6,404 bases of DNA from CAYLLN01 sp036496265 (GTDB taxonomy: Bacteria; Planctomycetota; Planctomycetia; Pirellulales; Pirellulaceae). The stretch lies in NCBI GenBank assembly GCA_036496265.1, contig DASXLL010000218.1:1-6404 (forward strand). Reading direction: 5' to 3'. A program made the translations under genes and the position numbers. Of this stretch, positions 5,133 to 6,404 are shown piece by piece. The notes below the pieces were generated by a model that made no database searches, was not told the DNA's origin, and worked only from the letters and a program-made list of their open reading frames with translations. The stretch's first letter is position 1. Every line of letters begins with the position of its first letter.

Positions 5133-6404
5133 TCACTCGGCGGCAGACGGCGATCTTTTTCGCCGCAGCATTCGCACGACGAGGATCACCGTTGCGCAGA
5201 TGAACGGAAACGCCGCGATCCGCCATAGGCCGGTCGCGAAATCCTTGTTCTTCGCCGCGTCGCCGATGATCACCGGTCCGATCGAGCCGCCGAGGTTGCC
5301 GATCATATTGATGAAGCCGATCGCCGACGCGGCCGCGATCGAGCCCAAAAACATCGTCGGGATCGGCCAGAACGCGGGCAAGTGGGCATACAGACAGACT
5401 CCGATCAGGGTGATCAGCACCACCGCCGCCACGTACGGTGTCTGATAGAAGCTGCTCGCAACCAGAAAGCCGACGCCCACCCCAATCATGGGCACCGCCA
5501 CGTGCCAGAAGCGTTCGTGTTTGCGATCCGAGTGCCAGCCGTTGAACTGCATTCCCAAGAATGCCATGAAGAACACAAGCGCGGTAATCCAAGTCGAAAG
5601 CGTTGAGCTGGTGCCGACCAGCGACTTCACGATGCTGGGCATAAAGAACACGACGCCGTAGATAAAAACATTTTGGCAAAAATAGACGATTGTCAGCAGC
5701 GCGACTAAGCCGACGTGTTTTCGCCACTGGCCGCGTTCGCTAGCGGACCGACTGCGATGTTCGTCGTCCAATTCAGCCAGTAGCCACTGGCGTTCGTTGT
5801 CCGGCAGCCATGGCGCCGTTTGGGGACGATCGGGTAAACAGAAGAGTACACCGATGCCGGCGAGCATCGGCGCCACGCCTTCGAGAATGAAGATCCAACG
5901 CCAGCCGGCTAAGCCGCCCCAATGAATGTGATCGCTGATCCATTGCGAAAACGGCACACCAAGCGCGTTGGAAAGCGGCATGGCGGCCATGAAGCTGGCC
6001 ATCGCTTTCGCTCGATGCTCGGCCTTGAACCAGATCGAGAGGTACATCACGACCGTGGGAAAGAATCCGCCCTCGAAAAAACCGAGCGCGAGCCGCATAA
6101 AATAGAATTGACTCTCCGGATTCGTCCCCAGCCGATTCCAATGCCACGCCAGTGACGTGGCCCACGCCCGCGCGTCGAGTTCCGACAACACGGGCGGCTC
6201 CGGCAGGTGAGGCAGCCAGCCGAGCAGCGTCTGAAGCAAGGGCATCCCCAGGAAGCCCATCAACATAGCGCAACCGCCCCATAACACTAAGATCCGAAAG
6301 AACACCCACTTGGCACCTCGCCGATGCACGCTGATCGAGCTGGGTATTTCCAAGACCCAGTACAGCCAAAAAAACAAACCGCTGCCGAATCCAATGATTT
6401 GTTC
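5133..6404 (-). CDS. MFS permease, anion:cation symporter-like, N-terminus beyond the window
   Basis: This is a cytoplasmic-membrane secondary transporter of the major facilitator superfamily. The frame is open to the right edge, beginning EQIIGFGSGLFFWLYWVLEIPSS. That matches TM2 of the family, so TM1 and roughly 50 residues are missing, and the TTG at 6377 is not the start. The 423 visible residues contain about eleven hydrophobic segments. Features pointing to the ACS-type group (tartrate, hexuronate and related organic-anion carriers) are RLALGFFEGGFFPTVVMYLS (TM4), WFKAEHRAKAMASFM after it, and the central loop LPDRPQTAPWLPDNERQWLL before TM7. NGWHSDRKHERFW between TM8 and TM9 is a motif-A-like loop. 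An insertion of about 40 residues lies between TM3 and TM4. The C-terminus ends in a basic RMLRRKRSPSAAE tail. The substrate cannot be read from the sequence; a sugar acid or other carboxylate is a family-based guess. The gene converges on the tRNA. Confidence 0.9.
   Translation of the reverse strand, partial: EQIIGFGSGLFFWLYWVLEIPSSISVHRRGAKWVFFRILVLWGGCAMLMGFLGMPLLQTLLGWLPHLPEPPVLSELDARAWATSLAWHWNRLGTNPESQFYFMRLALGFFEGGFFPTVVMYLSIWFKAEHRAKAMASFMAAMPLSNALGVPFSQWISDHIHWGGLAGWRWIFILEGVAPMLAGIGVLFCLPDRPQTAPWLPDNERQWLLAELDDEHRSRSASERGQWRKHVGLVALLTIVYFCQNVFIYGVVFFMPSIVKSLVGTSSTLSTWITALVFFMAFLGMQFNGWHSDRKHERFWHVAVPMIGVGVGFLVASSFYQTPYVAAVVLITLIGVCLYAHLPAFWPIPTMFLGSIAAASAIGFINMIGNLGGSIGPVIIGDAAKNKDFATGLWRIAAFPFICATVILVVRMLRRKRSPSAAE

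Noticed and set aside
4996..5445. 149-codon frame beginning MAEWLKAPVLKTGVRE
   Set aside because: Its first part is a translation of the tRNA-Ser gene, a common false protein in annotations. The rest is antisense to the permease.

Overview
The window looks like chromosomal DNA of a planctomycete, most likely near the Pirellulales. The evidence is the GC-rich coding sequence, a short basic protein ending in an IANWG-type motif that I associate with planctomycetes, and intergenic repeats with a 7-nt unit of a style I recall from that group. This placement rests on recall and inference, because no search could be run.

Layout from left to right: (1) the 3' nine-tenths of dnaK (Hsp70), open at the left edge; (2) an 82-bp gap holding a nested inverted repeat; (3) a complete clpB (Hsp100 disaggregase) in the same direction; (4) a 66-bp convergent gap with degenerate 7-mers; (5) a 64-codon gene on the minus strand that starts at TTG behind a clear Shine-Dalgarno; (6) a regulatory stretch of about 150 bp with two divergent sigma-70-like promoters, each with a 17-nt spacer; (7) a tRNA-Ser(UGA) on the plus strand; (8) a 56-bp convergent gap with four tandem GATTNNN heptamers; (9) an MFS permease on the minus strand that runs off the right edge, so its N-terminus is missing.

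DnaK and ClpB act together: DnaK (with DnaJ and GrpE, not in this window) captures aggregated chains and hands them to the ClpB hexamer, which threads them through its pore. Their adjacency suggests joint expression under heat or proteotoxic stress. The small gene, the tRNA and the permease have no visible functional link to the chaperones.

I do not see an undescribed multi-gene system. The features most worth a second look are the structured dnaK-clpB junction, where a good Shine-Dalgarno lies about 75 nt from the clpB start with a foldable repeat between them, the 7-nt-unit repeats in all three short gaps, the small conserved-looking gene, and an insertion of about 40 residues in the permease.
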